The notes beneath the pieces are model-generated. The model saw only the letters and a list, made by a program, of their open reading frames with translations, was not told the origin of the DNA and ran no database searches. Below, one piece after another: positions 7,166 through 15,307 of a stretch of DNA of 34,975 nucleotides. The translations under genes were made by a program, and so were the position numbers. Position 1 is the stretch's first letter; each line of letters opens with the position of its first letter. The stretch is from contig JACCLF010000029.1 in NCBI GenBank assembly GCA_013425405.1, positions 1-34,975 on the forward strand. The letters are read 5' to 3'. The DNA is from Microcaldota archaeon (GTDB lineage Archaea > Micrarchaeota > Micrarchaeia > Burarchaeales > Fermentimicrarchaeaceae).

Positions 7166-7969
7166 ATGAAAAGAATAAGAAAATTCAGGAGGGCTGCGAA
7201 GGTGAGGCAGGCGCATGGGGTTTCGAAGCCTCAAGTTTTTTCGAAGCCAGCTGCCAAACCTTCTTCTGAGGAGAGAGTGTCTTCAGGCATAGAGGGGCTT
7301 GACGAACTCATTGAGGGCGGGTTTGAGAGGAACAGTGTGATACTCGTCTGTGGTGATGCGGGGAGCGGCAAGACAACTCTCTCGCTTCAGTTTCTCTATA
7401 ACGGTGCAACGCAGTACGAAGAGCCCGGAATATTCATAACTTTTGAGGAGGGGAAGAAATCCGTATACAAGCATGCCCTCCAGTACGGCTGGGATTTCAA
7501 GGCGCTGGAGGACAAGGGGCTTTTTGCATTCATTGAGTACAAGCCGCAGCAGATTGCGGAGATAATAAGGGGAGGCAGCAGCACCGTTAAGGACACCATA
7601 GATTCCATAGGGGCGAAGAGGATTGGGCTGGACTCGCTCACTTCCTACTCGCTTCTTTTCAAAACACCATATGAGGGCAGGGAGGCAGTTCTTGCGCTCT
7701 TCAACAGGCTGAGGGATTGGCATTGCACGAGCATGATTGTTTCTGAGATAATTCTGCAGTTCGGCAGCAGAAGGGGGGAAGCCGGAGTTGAGTTTCTTTC
7801 CGATGCAGTTCTGCTGCTCTACTATGCAAGACAGCAGGATATGAAGGTGAGAGCCCTTGAAATACTGAAGATGAGGGGCACGAAGCATTCAGACAAGATA
7901 TGCCCATTCAAGTTCGGAGAGAAAGGAATAGTAGTATTCCCGAAAGATTCTGTTTTTGGAAGGTTGTAG
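7166..7969 (+). CDS. KaiC-like RecA-superfamily ATPase (FlaH-like), first gene of pilus locus
   Basis: The 267-aa protein has a basic ~35-residue N-terminus, then a single KaiC/RadA-type domain: GIEGLDELIEGG, Walker A GDAGSGKTT (63-71), GIFITFEEG, and a Walker B-like strand RIGLDSLTSYS. A KaiC-type domain is also found in the archaellum protein FlaH/ArlH, which binds ATP at the motor platform. Position directly before five pilin-like genes and the secretion ATPase suggests a regulatory or motor role in this pilus system. AGGTTAATAAAG lies about 26 nt upstream of the ATG, and AAAGGTAATTGC gives a weak ribosome site. Confidence 0.88.
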   Translation: MKRIRKFRRAAKVRQAHGVSKPQVFSKPAAKPSSEERVSSGIEGLDELIEGGFERNSVILVCGDAGSGKTTLSLQFLYNGATQYEEPGIFITFEEGKKSVYKHALQYGWDFKALEDKGLFAFIEYKPQQIAEIIRGGSSTVKDTIDSIGAKRIGLDSLTSYSLLFKTPYEGREAVLALFNRLRDWHCTSMIVSEIILQFGSRRGEAGVEFLSDAVLLLYYARQQDMKVRALEILKMRGTKHSDKICPFKFGEKGIVVFPKDSVFGRL

Positions 7970-7976
7970 TGGTCCT

Positions 7977-9059
7977 ATGAGGGGACAAACGGCTGTAGAG
8001 TGGGTAGTGATGCTTGCAGCTTCACTCATAGTCCTCTTTATCATAATTTCTATTTCCAGCCAGTACCTCTCAGAGCTGACCCAGTCGAAGATAAATACGG
8101 AGGCGAGGAACACAGTTGAGGATTTGGCTTATGCCGCCAAGCAGGTGTATTACCAGGGAGAGGGTTCAAGAATGCAGGTACTCATAACAATACCCGAAGG
8201 GGTGAACGCAAGCAAAAGCGGAATCTCCAACAGGGCAATAAACCTCAACGTGCTGGGAACTGACTTCCCTGCCATAATGGACTTTGATGTGCGTGGCAGA
8301 ATACCCACGAAGCCTGGAGGTTACACCGTATGGGTCACTGCAAAGAAAGGGTATGTGCTCATAGGGACAACGAGCCTCAATGCCAACCCGAATTCCATTT
8401 ATGTTCATTTCTTCTCGCAGAACCAGAGCCAGTCCTCGCAGAGCGATGTGTTCTTCAGCAATGACGGGGACTCAAACATCGACGTGAATCTCACCCTCAA
8501 CTTCCCGTCTGGGAACGTCAGCGTGTCATTGACAAACCCAAGTGATACGGGCTTCGCGCTCACCCCAAGCGGCTCAAGGGATGTTCTGCTCAACTTCAGC
8601 GCTACGGCAAATGCTTATGGAAGCTACTCAGGGACTCTTTACGCAAATGCCAGCAACGGCGATGAGCTGACAGTGGACATAATTGTTGATGTTACAAGCC
8701 AAGTGTGCACTACCACAACGCAGTGCCAGCAGCCTCCTCCAAGCTGCACCGCAAGCTACCTGGTGATAGGCACATACAACGACAGCAACTACAACTACCA
8801 GAAGGAGGTATTTGGCCCGTCGCAATATGTCACAATATCGGGCAGCGGTTGGACGCCTTCCCCGCAGATAACGCTCGATTTAAGGAACCCCGGCGGCTCA
8901 TCGGTTTCCGGCTACCCCAAGCTGGTGGCGGTTAGTTCTCAGGGTGCATTCTCGGACCAGTGGAACAGCGTTGGGGCGCCTTTGGGAGTTTACACAGTAA
9001 TTGCAAATGACTCCATAAGACAGAGGAACTCAACCTTCAGCATAACGACATGCACGTGA
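7977..9059 (+). CDS. Class III signal peptide protein (type IV prepilin-like, minor pilin with beta-rich ectodomain)
   Basis: The 360-aa protein starts MRGQTAVEWVVMLAASLIVL: a short basic leader, Gln-Thr, Glu at the +5-like position and a hydrophobic helix, the pattern of archaeal class III signal peptides processed by prepilin peptidases. The ectodomain is rich in Asn-x-Ser/Thr sequons and beta-strand sequence. A CTTTTQCQQPPPSC linker lies near residue 245, followed by a C-terminal beta-sandwich-like domain (YVTISGSGWTPSPQITLDL). The start is set by the signal motif; a frame to 7956 would overlap the previous gene. It is far longer than a major pilin, so a minor/tip pilin or adhesin is likely. 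Confidence 0.82.
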   Translation: MRGQTAVEWVVMLAASLIVLFIIISISSQYLSELTQSKINTEARNTVEDLAYAAKQVYYQGEGSRMQVLITIPEGVNASKSGISNRAINLNVLGTDFPAIMDFDVRGRIPTKPGGYTVWVTAKKGYVLIGTTSLNANPNSIYVHFFSQNQSQSSQSDVFFSNDGDSNIDVNLTLNFPSGNVSVSLTNPSDTGFALTPSGSRDVLLNFSATANAYGSYSGTLYANASNGDELTVDIIVDVTSQVCTTTTQCQQPPPSCTASYLVIGTYNDSNYNYQKEVFGPSQYVTISGSGWTPSPQITLDLRNPGGSSVSGYPKLVAVSSQGAFSDQWNSVGAPLGVYTVIANDSIRQRNSTFSITTCT

Positions 9060-9063
9060 TTGT

Positions 9064-12000
9064 ATGAGAAACTGCATACGCATTTCAATTTTCCTCCTTT
9101 TCGTAGCTTTGCTGCTCTCAGAAAATGCGTCTGCGAAGACTGTTTACCTGAATAACACTGGGAGCCCAATCACTTATGATAGATTTACTGCATCATGCTT
9201 TGGACCGGATTATGTGAATTTGTGCAATCCCTACCCCATCAGCTTCTACTACGTTCTTTCACCAACTACTTTTCTCTCTTCTATTCCTACATACCCGATA
9301 TACGACAATACTTACTGCACCTTTCCTGTGTATTGGGCCGGGTGCAATCAATCATGTTGCCACAGTAACTATCCATCACTAACCGCAATATATGGTAGAG
9401 GGTGGGAGGGAAACGAGACCGGAACGGTTCCGGCAGGGACATGGACGTTTGGGGTGACCACGCAGTCAACAACCAGCACGGGAGTTGGTACGGTTTTGGT
9501 GTATGTCTGGAACGTATGCTCAATTAATTTTGGACCGAATGGGTACGAGACTGATACGCTGCTTTTCACAGTGAATGGCTCAAAGGACCATATTACCGCA
9601 GGAACTAACACGGAGGTAATAACGACAAACCAGCCCAGCTTCATTTTTACCGGTGGAAAGCAAACGGAATTCTGCTATCTGATTGTGGAATACCATCTAA
9701 ATGTTTCTACTGGGAGTGGAAGCGGGAGTGACACTGTCTCGCTGATTAGCGGCGGAGCCAACCCGTCATACATCAGTTATCCCACCCCTATAAATGCGAT
9801 AAATAGCGTTGCGCTCAATTCACCGCAGACCGACCCATCGCTTAATGCAACACAGACATTTCTGATGAACTGCACCCCGAATACGGATGATTCATTATAC
9901 GGAATAAACATGAGCTTTGAATACAGTTACTTTGGGAACTCGACTTTCACTGCCATACCCATGAGTGGAAGCATGCTGGTGGCAAATGCCACGACGGCGC
10001 TGGTCAATGTGAGGAACAACACGATGTATTCAATACTCGTGAATGCATCTACCGGCAATGATTATTATGTGAGATGCCGGCTGTACAACTCGACTACCAA
10101 CATCACCTCGAATGCACAGCTGGTGAGCGTGAGATATCCGCCGAAGCTTACAATTGCCGAGTTCAGGTTGTACGCGCAGAGTGGTTTTAGTCTTACTTTT
10201 GGGACTGGAACTAATGTATGTGACATCAAATCGGCCTATGGAAGCAGCCTATCCAACTTGAACTGCTCGGATGGAGGATTCTATGAATCGAATCAGTACA
10301 GAGCTGAGCTTGAAGTGTGCAACGATCAGCTATTTGGGAGGGATGTGAGCATAACTGGGATTGCGCATGGAAATCTGACAGCTGCGTATATGGGGGACCT
10401 GTTGTATATGGTATGCGGTAGTGGAACAAGCGACACTGGGGTTGGCAACTGGGATATGATAAATTGCGACTGGAATCAAACGAATCAAAGTGCATTGTAT
10501 ATGGATACCACCGCATACTATTTCTACGGCGGCACAATTCCCCCGCTTGTAGGGAGTAAAGTGAGCAACACAAGGACAGGTTACTCCTGCAGATGGTACG
10601 TATATACTTTTATGACATACCCTGTATTGAATGATACGTGGGTTATGTCTAATGCAACAACGTTTGGAGCAAGCTTAGGTTCTAACCCGCAGGTGGCAAG
10701 AATGCCAATTCTGTTTCATACGATTGCGCACCCCCAGATTGCAGAGTTCAGGATTTATCAGAGCAGCAATATGACAACTCTTGGGAGCGGAACTCAGGTA
10801 TGCGACATAAGCTCATCTTATGGAAGCAACATACTTGACAACTCCACGTGCACAGGCCTGACCTCAGTGACGCAATACCGGGCTGAGGTAAGGCTATGCT
10901 ATGACTGGCCGCTTGAGGGGAAGAATATAAACATAACTGGGCTGGTGCATGGGAATCTGACTTCCAATTACATAGGAACTTGGGGAGGATGCGCAACTGG
11001 AAGCAACACTCTCACTTCCATCAGCTGCAACTGGAATAATACAGTGCTGAATGGGGTGTATATCAACACTTCCACCTCCCCGCAGTTCACAACAGGCAGT
11101 AGGAGCGCCACATCTTGCCAGTGGTTTGTATACAACTTCGCAACAAATTCTCTGACGAATAATACAGTAGCCATCTCAAACGTCAGCACCCAGGGGGTGA
11201 GCTCGGGGATAAACCCGCAGGTGAGCAACTTAACTATCAGCATCACGCCACAATCCTTCATGAGTGGCGTAACACTCAACTCCCCTTCAACTGATTTGAA
11301 CGTGACTGATTTGAGCAATTTCAGCATGATATGCACACCGAGTACTGGCGGAGGTTATGGTATAAACCTCACATTTGAGTACAACACCACAAGCCAGGGC
11401 TGGGGTACAATTCCTTCAGCAGGAGCTAATCTCACAATAGACGGGAATAACCCCAATGTGAATGTTTCAAACGGGATTCCGTATCTTAATTGGTACGTCC
11501 ATACTGTTAATGTTAGCTTGAACTCGTTTGGGACGTACTGGATAAGGTGCAGGATTAACAATGCAACCACCTCGTTATACTCAAATGCAGTGAAAATAGG
11601 AGTCTACCGGGGCCTGTTGAACATCACTCTCCAGAATCCCTCCCCGCTTGTTTACAACTCGTCAAACCCATTGGTGATTGGGCAGTATAGTCCCTTTATA
11701 GTAAATGCATCAGTAAACTGCAGCTCAATTGGCTCACTGGGTGGTTGCGGCGGTGTGAGCTGTTCTGTGAGATACAATTCCAGCTCGGCTCTTGCGGATA
11801 CGCTTGTGAATGAGACTCAGGGCGCTACACCGTTCTATGTGATATCCTCGAATATGACCCATGATTTCACTGGGGTGAGCAACCCAAGCTCAAACCACCA
11901 GGCGATGTATGGTATTTGCTCCTTTGGAAGTTTGACCTATAAGCCGCCAACCGATATAACGGCAGTTCCTTCGAGTGAGCGGCCAACCAGCGATTATATA

Positions 12001-13161
12001 GCCCTCAGTTCAGAGGATGGGGTGGAGGCAAGATGGGTATTTAGAAGTTTTGACGTTGCGGTTTTCCAGCAGTTCAGATTCCAGCTGAATGAGAGCATTG
12101 GATCAATAAACAATATAAGGGTGTATTACAAGGGCTCGAGTTCCGGTGCTACAACCACAACCACGGCTTGTGATACAGTTTCTTATCTCACAAGATTCTT
12201 TGTGTGGAATTTCACCGCTGGCTCATGGCAGCTAATGGGAAATCATAGCTTGCCCTACGATAGTGTCATAAGCGTGAATTTCACCTCTGGCTTCACTGGT
12301 GTCATCAATTCCAGTTATATGTATGTGCTCGCCTCATCGGACCTGGGACGGAATGGTTGCGGGGAGAATATCTCAACAGATTTTGTTAAGATTGATGTTA
12401 ATTTAAAAAACAATTCAGTTGTGCCCTGCGGCAATCTCTCTGCCAACCAGATATGCAAGTTCTCCTGGCTGTTGAATGCCACTGGAGTCAATGAGCTGAG
12501 GGTAATTGACGTCAACTGCAGCTCAGCAAAAACCACGGTTGCATCGAATCACTCAAACGATTCTTATATATTCCTGAAAGGTGTTGAAATACACACGGAT
12601 AAAGGCACATACAGAAACTGCGGAAAAGTATTCTACAAGGTCAGCAGCTATAATTCTGACGGAAATGCATTTGACCAGAACTTTACAGTGAATATATACG
12701 ACACCGTTGGGAATCTTATGAACCAGAGCAGGGTGCAGACTTCCGGTGGCTCGTACAGTGGAAATTACATACTGCAGGCCGGGGCACCAGTCGGCCAGTG
12801 GCTCATAAAAGCATTCTCATGCGGAGTTTTCAACAAGACTTTTGGGGTTGGAATTGGGAACAGCAGCGCATTCTGGAGGGCGGAGTGGCAGATGCAAAAC
12901 AGAGTGAAGTACTCTCCTGGTGATAATATAAAAGTTATCATTAAGTTCTATAATCAGGCCGGCGAGGGTCAGGGCAGCTTTACAGCTACGAGATATCTAG
13001 ATACAACTTTCTGGGGCGGCTGTAATTCTATCACTAAAGGGCAGGTTGACTGCTCAGTAATCGCACCATCTTCAAACGGCACTCATTCAATAAATGTGTA
13101 TGCTAATATGGGTGGCGGAGTGATATTTAACGAGACGAGATACTTCTACGTTGGTGGTTAG
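9064..13161 (+). CDS. Giant secreted Cys- and sequon-rich surface protein (putative adhesin)
   Basis: This 1365-aa protein has a Sec signal peptide (MRNCIRISIFLLFVALLLSE, then NASAKT) and very many Asn-x-Ser/Thr N-glycosylation sequons. Internal repeats are arranged A-B-B'-A'. Module A (LNSP..D, about 249-360) returns at about 734-845, each with a CTP core and an RC(R)xNxTT end. Module B (IAEFRLY at about 363) returns as IAEFRIY at about 560, sharing VCDI, SYGS, QYRAE, HGNLT and RW/QWFVY. The C-terminal ~250 residues resemble macroglobulin/Ig-like strands (DKGTYRNCGKVFYKV). No C-terminal membrane helix or sorting tail is visible. It begins 4 bp after a prepilin gene and abuts the next, implying export or display with the pilus. 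Confidence 0.85.
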   Translation: MRNCIRISIFLLFVALLLSENASAKTVYLNNTGSPITYDRFTASCFGPDYVNLCNPYPISFYYVLSPTTFLSSIPTYPIYDNTYCTFPVYWAGCNQSCCHSNYPSLTAIYGRGWEGNETGTVPAGTWTFGVTTQSTTSTGVGTVLVYVWNVCSINFGPNGYETDTLLFTVNGSKDHITAGTNTEVITTNQPSFIFTGGKQTEFCYLIVEYHLNVSTGSGSGSDTVSLISGGANPSYISYPTPINAINSVALNSPQTDPSLNATQTFLMNCTPNTDDSLYGINMSFEYSYFGNSTFTAIPMSGSMLVANATTALVNVRNNTMYSILVNASTGNDYYVRCRLYNSTTNITSNAQLVSVRYPPKLTIAEFRLYAQSGFSLTFGTGTNVCDIKSAYGSSLSNLNCSDGGFYESNQYRAELEVCNDQLFGRDVSITGIAHGNLTAAYMGDLLYMVCGSGTSDTGVGNWDMINCDWNQTNQSALYMDTTAYYFYGGTIPPLVGSKVSNTRTGYSCRWYVYTFMTYPVLNDTWVMSNATTFGASLGSNPQVARMPILFHTIAHPQIAEFRIYQSSNMTTLGSGTQVCDISSSYGSNILDNSTCTGLTSVTQYRAEVRLCYDWPLEGKNINITGLVHGNLTSNYIGTWGGCATGSNTLTSISCNWNNTVLNGVYINTSTSPQFTTGSRSATSCQWFVYNFATNSLTNNTVAISNVSTQGVSSGINPQVSNLTISITPQSFMSGVTLNSPSTDLNVTDLSNFSMICTPSTGGGYGINLTFEYNTTSQGWGTIPSAGANLTIDGNNPNVNVSNGIPYLNWYVHTVNVSLNSFGTYWIRCRINNATTSLYSNAVKIGVYRGLLNITLQNPSPLVYNSSNPLVIGQYSPFIVNASVNCSSIGSLGGCGGVSCSVRYNSSSALADTLVNETQGATPFYVISSNMTHDFTGVSNPSSNHQAMYGICSFGSLTYKPPTDITAVPSSERPTSDYIALSSEDGVEARWVFRSFDVAVFQQFRFQLNESIGSINNIRVYYKGSSSGATTTTTACDTVSYLTRFFVWNFTAGSWQLMGNHSLPYDSVISVNFTSGFTGVINSSYMYVLASSDLGRNGCGENISTDFVKIDVNLKNNSVVPCGNLSANQICKFSWLLNATGVNELRVIDVNCSSAKTTVASNHSNDSYIFLKGVEIHTDKGTYRNCGKVFYKVSSYNSDGNAFDQNFTVNIYDTVGNLMNQSRVQTSGGSYSGNYILQAGAPVGQWLIKAFSCGVFNKTFGVGIGNSSAFWRAEWQMQNRVKYSPGDNIKVIIKFYNQAGEGQGSFTATRYLDTTFWGGCNSITKGQVDCSVIAPSSNGTHSINVYANMGGGVIFNETRYFYVGG

Positions 13162-13542
13162 TTGAGGGCGCAGATAAGTTTTGAGTTCTTCATCGCATTC
13201 TTCTTTCTACTTCTGTTTTTTATCCTCTCCTTTATAATTTACCAGGATGAAATGCAGTTCGCGAATTTGTTTATGTCGGCCGTGGAAGCGCAGTCTGTCG
13301 CATCCGACTTCTCCAGGGCTATAAACGGGGTTTACCAGTGCGGAAGCGGATGCTCTTACAAACTGCAGCTCAAGGATGGCTACTACCTGGCAGTCCGCCG
13401 AAGGGTGCTTGAAGTCTCAGGAGGACCGCATGTTGGCCAGGCTTCGCTTGTCAGCGATAATGTGAATATTCAGTCAGCAACTCCGGGTAGGTATGTGACA
13501 GTGATAAACAACAAAGGCGTGGTTGAGTTGCATGATGCGTAG
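13162..13542 (+). CDS. Class III signal peptide protein (pilin-like, 126 aa)
   Basis: The N-terminus MRAQISFEFFIAFFFLLLFF is a textbook class III signal peptide: Q-I-S-x-E-F followed by a long hydrophobic helix. The remaining ~95 residues form a small ectodomain with two Cys (CGSGCSY), and the size is that of a small pilin. The TTG start at 13162 directly abuts the stop codon of the giant surface protein, so translation is probably coupled; the choice is set by the signal motif. It could be the major or a minor subunit; nothing in the sequence decides. Confidence 0.8.
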   Translation: MRAQISFEFFIAFFFLLLFFILSFIIYQDEMQFANLFMSAVEAQSVASDFSRAINGVYQCGSGCSYKLQLKDGYYLAVRRRVLEVSGGPHVGQASLVSDNVNIQSATPGRYVTVINNKGVVELHDA

Positions 13543-14035
13543 GGGGCAGATAATCACCATTGACATTCTTACCGCATTCGCAGTATTCATCCTCATAGCA
13601 GATGCCTCAATACTGCTCTGGGAATATGAGCTGACGAAGGCTGGCGACTCCCAGAACAGGAACATTATGGAAGAGGTTGCGAGGGCTGCAAGCAACCAGC
13701 TGATGACCCCGGGAGAGCCTTCAGACTGGCAGTTGACTGACATTAACAGCAGCTCCCTCCACTCATTTGGTCTGACAAGCTCCAGCAATGTGATAGAGTG
13801 GAGCAAGATTCAAAGAATCGGCCAGCTCAACGGGAATCAGGGAAATTATACCGTAGTGAAGAGTGCTCTTGGGCTGAACAGCTGGGAAGTCTGGTTTGGC
13901 GTCCTCTACGAGAATGGGACTATGATACAGAGCTTCGGCAGTCAGCCTCCAACAGGCAGCTCTGCAGTTAGCATAGACAGGAAAGCAATGCTCAACTCCT
14001 CACCGGTGACTGTGAGGCTGGAGGTGTGGAGATGA
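13535..14035 (+). CDS. Pseudopilin-like protein
   Basis: The 166-aa protein begins MRRGQIITIDILTAFAVFIL: basic residues, Gly-Gln, then ITID with Asp where classical pilins have Glu, followed by a hydrophobic helix. The rest is a soluble ectodomain without Cys. Starts at 13532 (MMRRGQ) and a TTG at 13523 are also open; MRRGQ is preferred because it matches the neighbours. It overlaps the end of the previous pilin gene by 8 bp and the next gene by 4 bp (ATGA). Likely a minor component of the same machine. Confidence 0.75.
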   Translation: MRRGQIITIDILTAFAVFILIADASILLWEYELTKAGDSQNRNIMEEVARAASNQLMTPGEPSDWQLTDINSSSLHSFGLTSSSNVIEWSKIQRIGQLNGNQGNYTVVKSALGLNSWEVWFGVLYENGTMIQSFGSQPPTGSSAVSIDRKAMLNSSPVTVRLEVWR

Positions 14036-14430
14036 GAGGTTTTGTAATAACGCTTGATTCAATAATTGCCCTCATACTGGCCATTTCGCTCATAATCATT
14101 GTAGGCTCTCCGGTTCTCAGGGTGAGGCCCAGCGCATGGAGCGACGCCCAGGTAAAGCGCATTTCTAGGGACTTCCTCACAATCCTTGATAAGTCGGGCG
14201 CGCTCACAAGAGCAGTTGGGCAGAACTCTTCTTCAGAAATCGTTTATTTCATGAGCACTGAGTCCAGCTCCCTCTGCATGAAGGTTAGGTTGAGCGGGAG
14301 CAACGGCTACCTCCTCTCAGCAGAAAAATCTGGCTGCAGCGGGGAAGGGACGAGGGTTTTCCTGAGCAGAAGGACGCTTGTATCGGGAAGTAATTTTTAC
14401 ACAGCTGAGCTGCGCACATGGGAAAGGTGA
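14032..14430 (+). CDS. Pseudopilin-like protein
   Basis: The 132-aa protein starts MRGFVITLDSIIALILAISL, the same basic-GF-xIT-x-D pattern as its upstream neighbour, followed by a hydrophobic helix of about 20 residues. The ectodomain has two Cys (SSSLCMKVRL and EKSGCSGE), which could form a disulfide. The ATG overlaps the previous stop codon as ATGA, so translation is coupled. Proteins starting M-K/R-G-F-x-x-T-x-D are frequent in archaeal pilus loci; the exact role is unknown. Confidence 0.75.
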   Translation: MRGFVITLDSIIALILAISLIIIVGSPVLRVRPSAWSDAQVKRISRDFLTILDKSGALTRAVGQNSSSEIVYFMSTESSSLCMKVRLSGSNGYLLSAEKSGCSGEGTRVFLSRRTLVSGSNFYTAELRTWER

Positions 14431-14434
14431 AGAA

Positions 14435-15274
14435 ATGGACAGGGGATTTTTGGTGACCTTGAGCACAATGCTGCTGCTTATGGCTAGCTTGCTATTGGTC
14501 CAGAGCAGCCAGAAGGCAGGCAGGAATAGCGAAAGGGCTGTCTTAGACGCGCAGGCAATAGACTCTGCAGCCTATGAATTCGATGACATGGCATGGGATT
14601 TGAACGCGATGCTCGGCCCCCAGGTCAACATTTCCAGAAACAGCTCGGAAAGCAACATAACATTCACAGAGCAGCTTCCCCAGAGCGACTACAGCTCGCT
14701 GCTCTCAAATTACAGCAGCTTCATTGCAAATTATTCAAACTGGATAAACACAAATATTACATTGAACTTCTCAGGAATCCTAAATGGTACGCTGCTTGTT
14801 TTCAGCAACGGGCTGCAGTACGACCGAAATGCAACAGCTGTCAGGGTCTATGCTTCAAACGCAGGAACAAACGCAAGCGCCTATGAGCTGAGCATATCCT
14901 CCAATGACTACAGGAATATTGAGAGTATAAACAACATAAACTCCATGCAGTCCGGTGCTGTGAAGCTTATGGTGCACTACTCGGATTTGAACGGCAGCAT
15001 TGAGGCAATCGGGACTTTTGACCCGAACTCTGTTGCGAGCTACTCGGTGAGCTACACTGGAGACCCTGCAAGTGCCATTATGATAAGGGTTGGGAATTTT
15101 TCAGGAAGCAGCGGCAGCATTGCAGTTGAGCAGACGGGCTTCCTGCAGGTCGGGCTGAATCTTACTGCAAGGGGGAGCTGGAACGGCAGTCTGGCTTATG
15201 CTTACAATGCGAACATGAACTACGGCCAGCTCAATGTCACGAAAAATGATTTGCTGTGGGTAGGGAGACATTAA
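14435..15274 (+). CDS. Pseudopilin-like sequon-rich surface protein
   Basis: The 279-aa protein has an N-terminal MDRGFLVTLSTMLLLMASLL helix related in pattern to the two preceding pseudopilins, here with Ser in place of the acidic residue. The ectodomain is rich in N-x-S/T sequons (NYSSFIANYSNW, NITLNFSGILNGT) and predicted beta structure, with no Cys. GGTGA ends 4 nt before the ATG and decides the start. It is the last of five genes with prepilin-like N-termini in this locus. A possible promoter for the downstream ATPase gene lies just beyond its stop. Confidence 0.75.
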   Translation: MDRGFLVTLSTMLLLMASLLLVQSSQKAGRNSERAVLDAQAIDSAAYEFDDMAWDLNAMLGPQVNISRNSSESNITFTEQLPQSDYSSLLSNYSSFIANYSNWINTNITLNFSGILNGTLLVFSNGLQYDRNATAVRVYASNAGTNASAYELSISSNDYRNIESINNINSMQSGAVKLMVHYSDLNGSIEAIGTFDPNSVASYSVSYTGDPASAIMIRVGNFSGSSGSIAVEQTGFLQVGLNLTARGSWNGSLAYAYNANMNYGQLNVTKNDLLWVGRH

Positions 15275-15275
15275 T

Positions 15276-15290
15276 TATTAAAGGTATAAT
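15276..15290 (+). promoter_or_regulatory. Possible internal promoter before secretion ATPase gene
   Basis: The only gap in the pilus gene run contains ATTATTAAAGGTATAATAATAG. A TATA-like stretch here would start transcription close to the ATPase ATG at 15308, which is preceded by AAGGTGG (15296-15302). Confidence 0.4.
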
Positions 15291-15307
15291 AATAGAAGGT
15301 GGATTGT

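Noticed and set aside
9064-13161. Giant surface protein as archaeosortase substrate
   Set aside because: Its C-terminus ends in beta-type sequence (RYFYVGG) with no membrane helix or basic tail.
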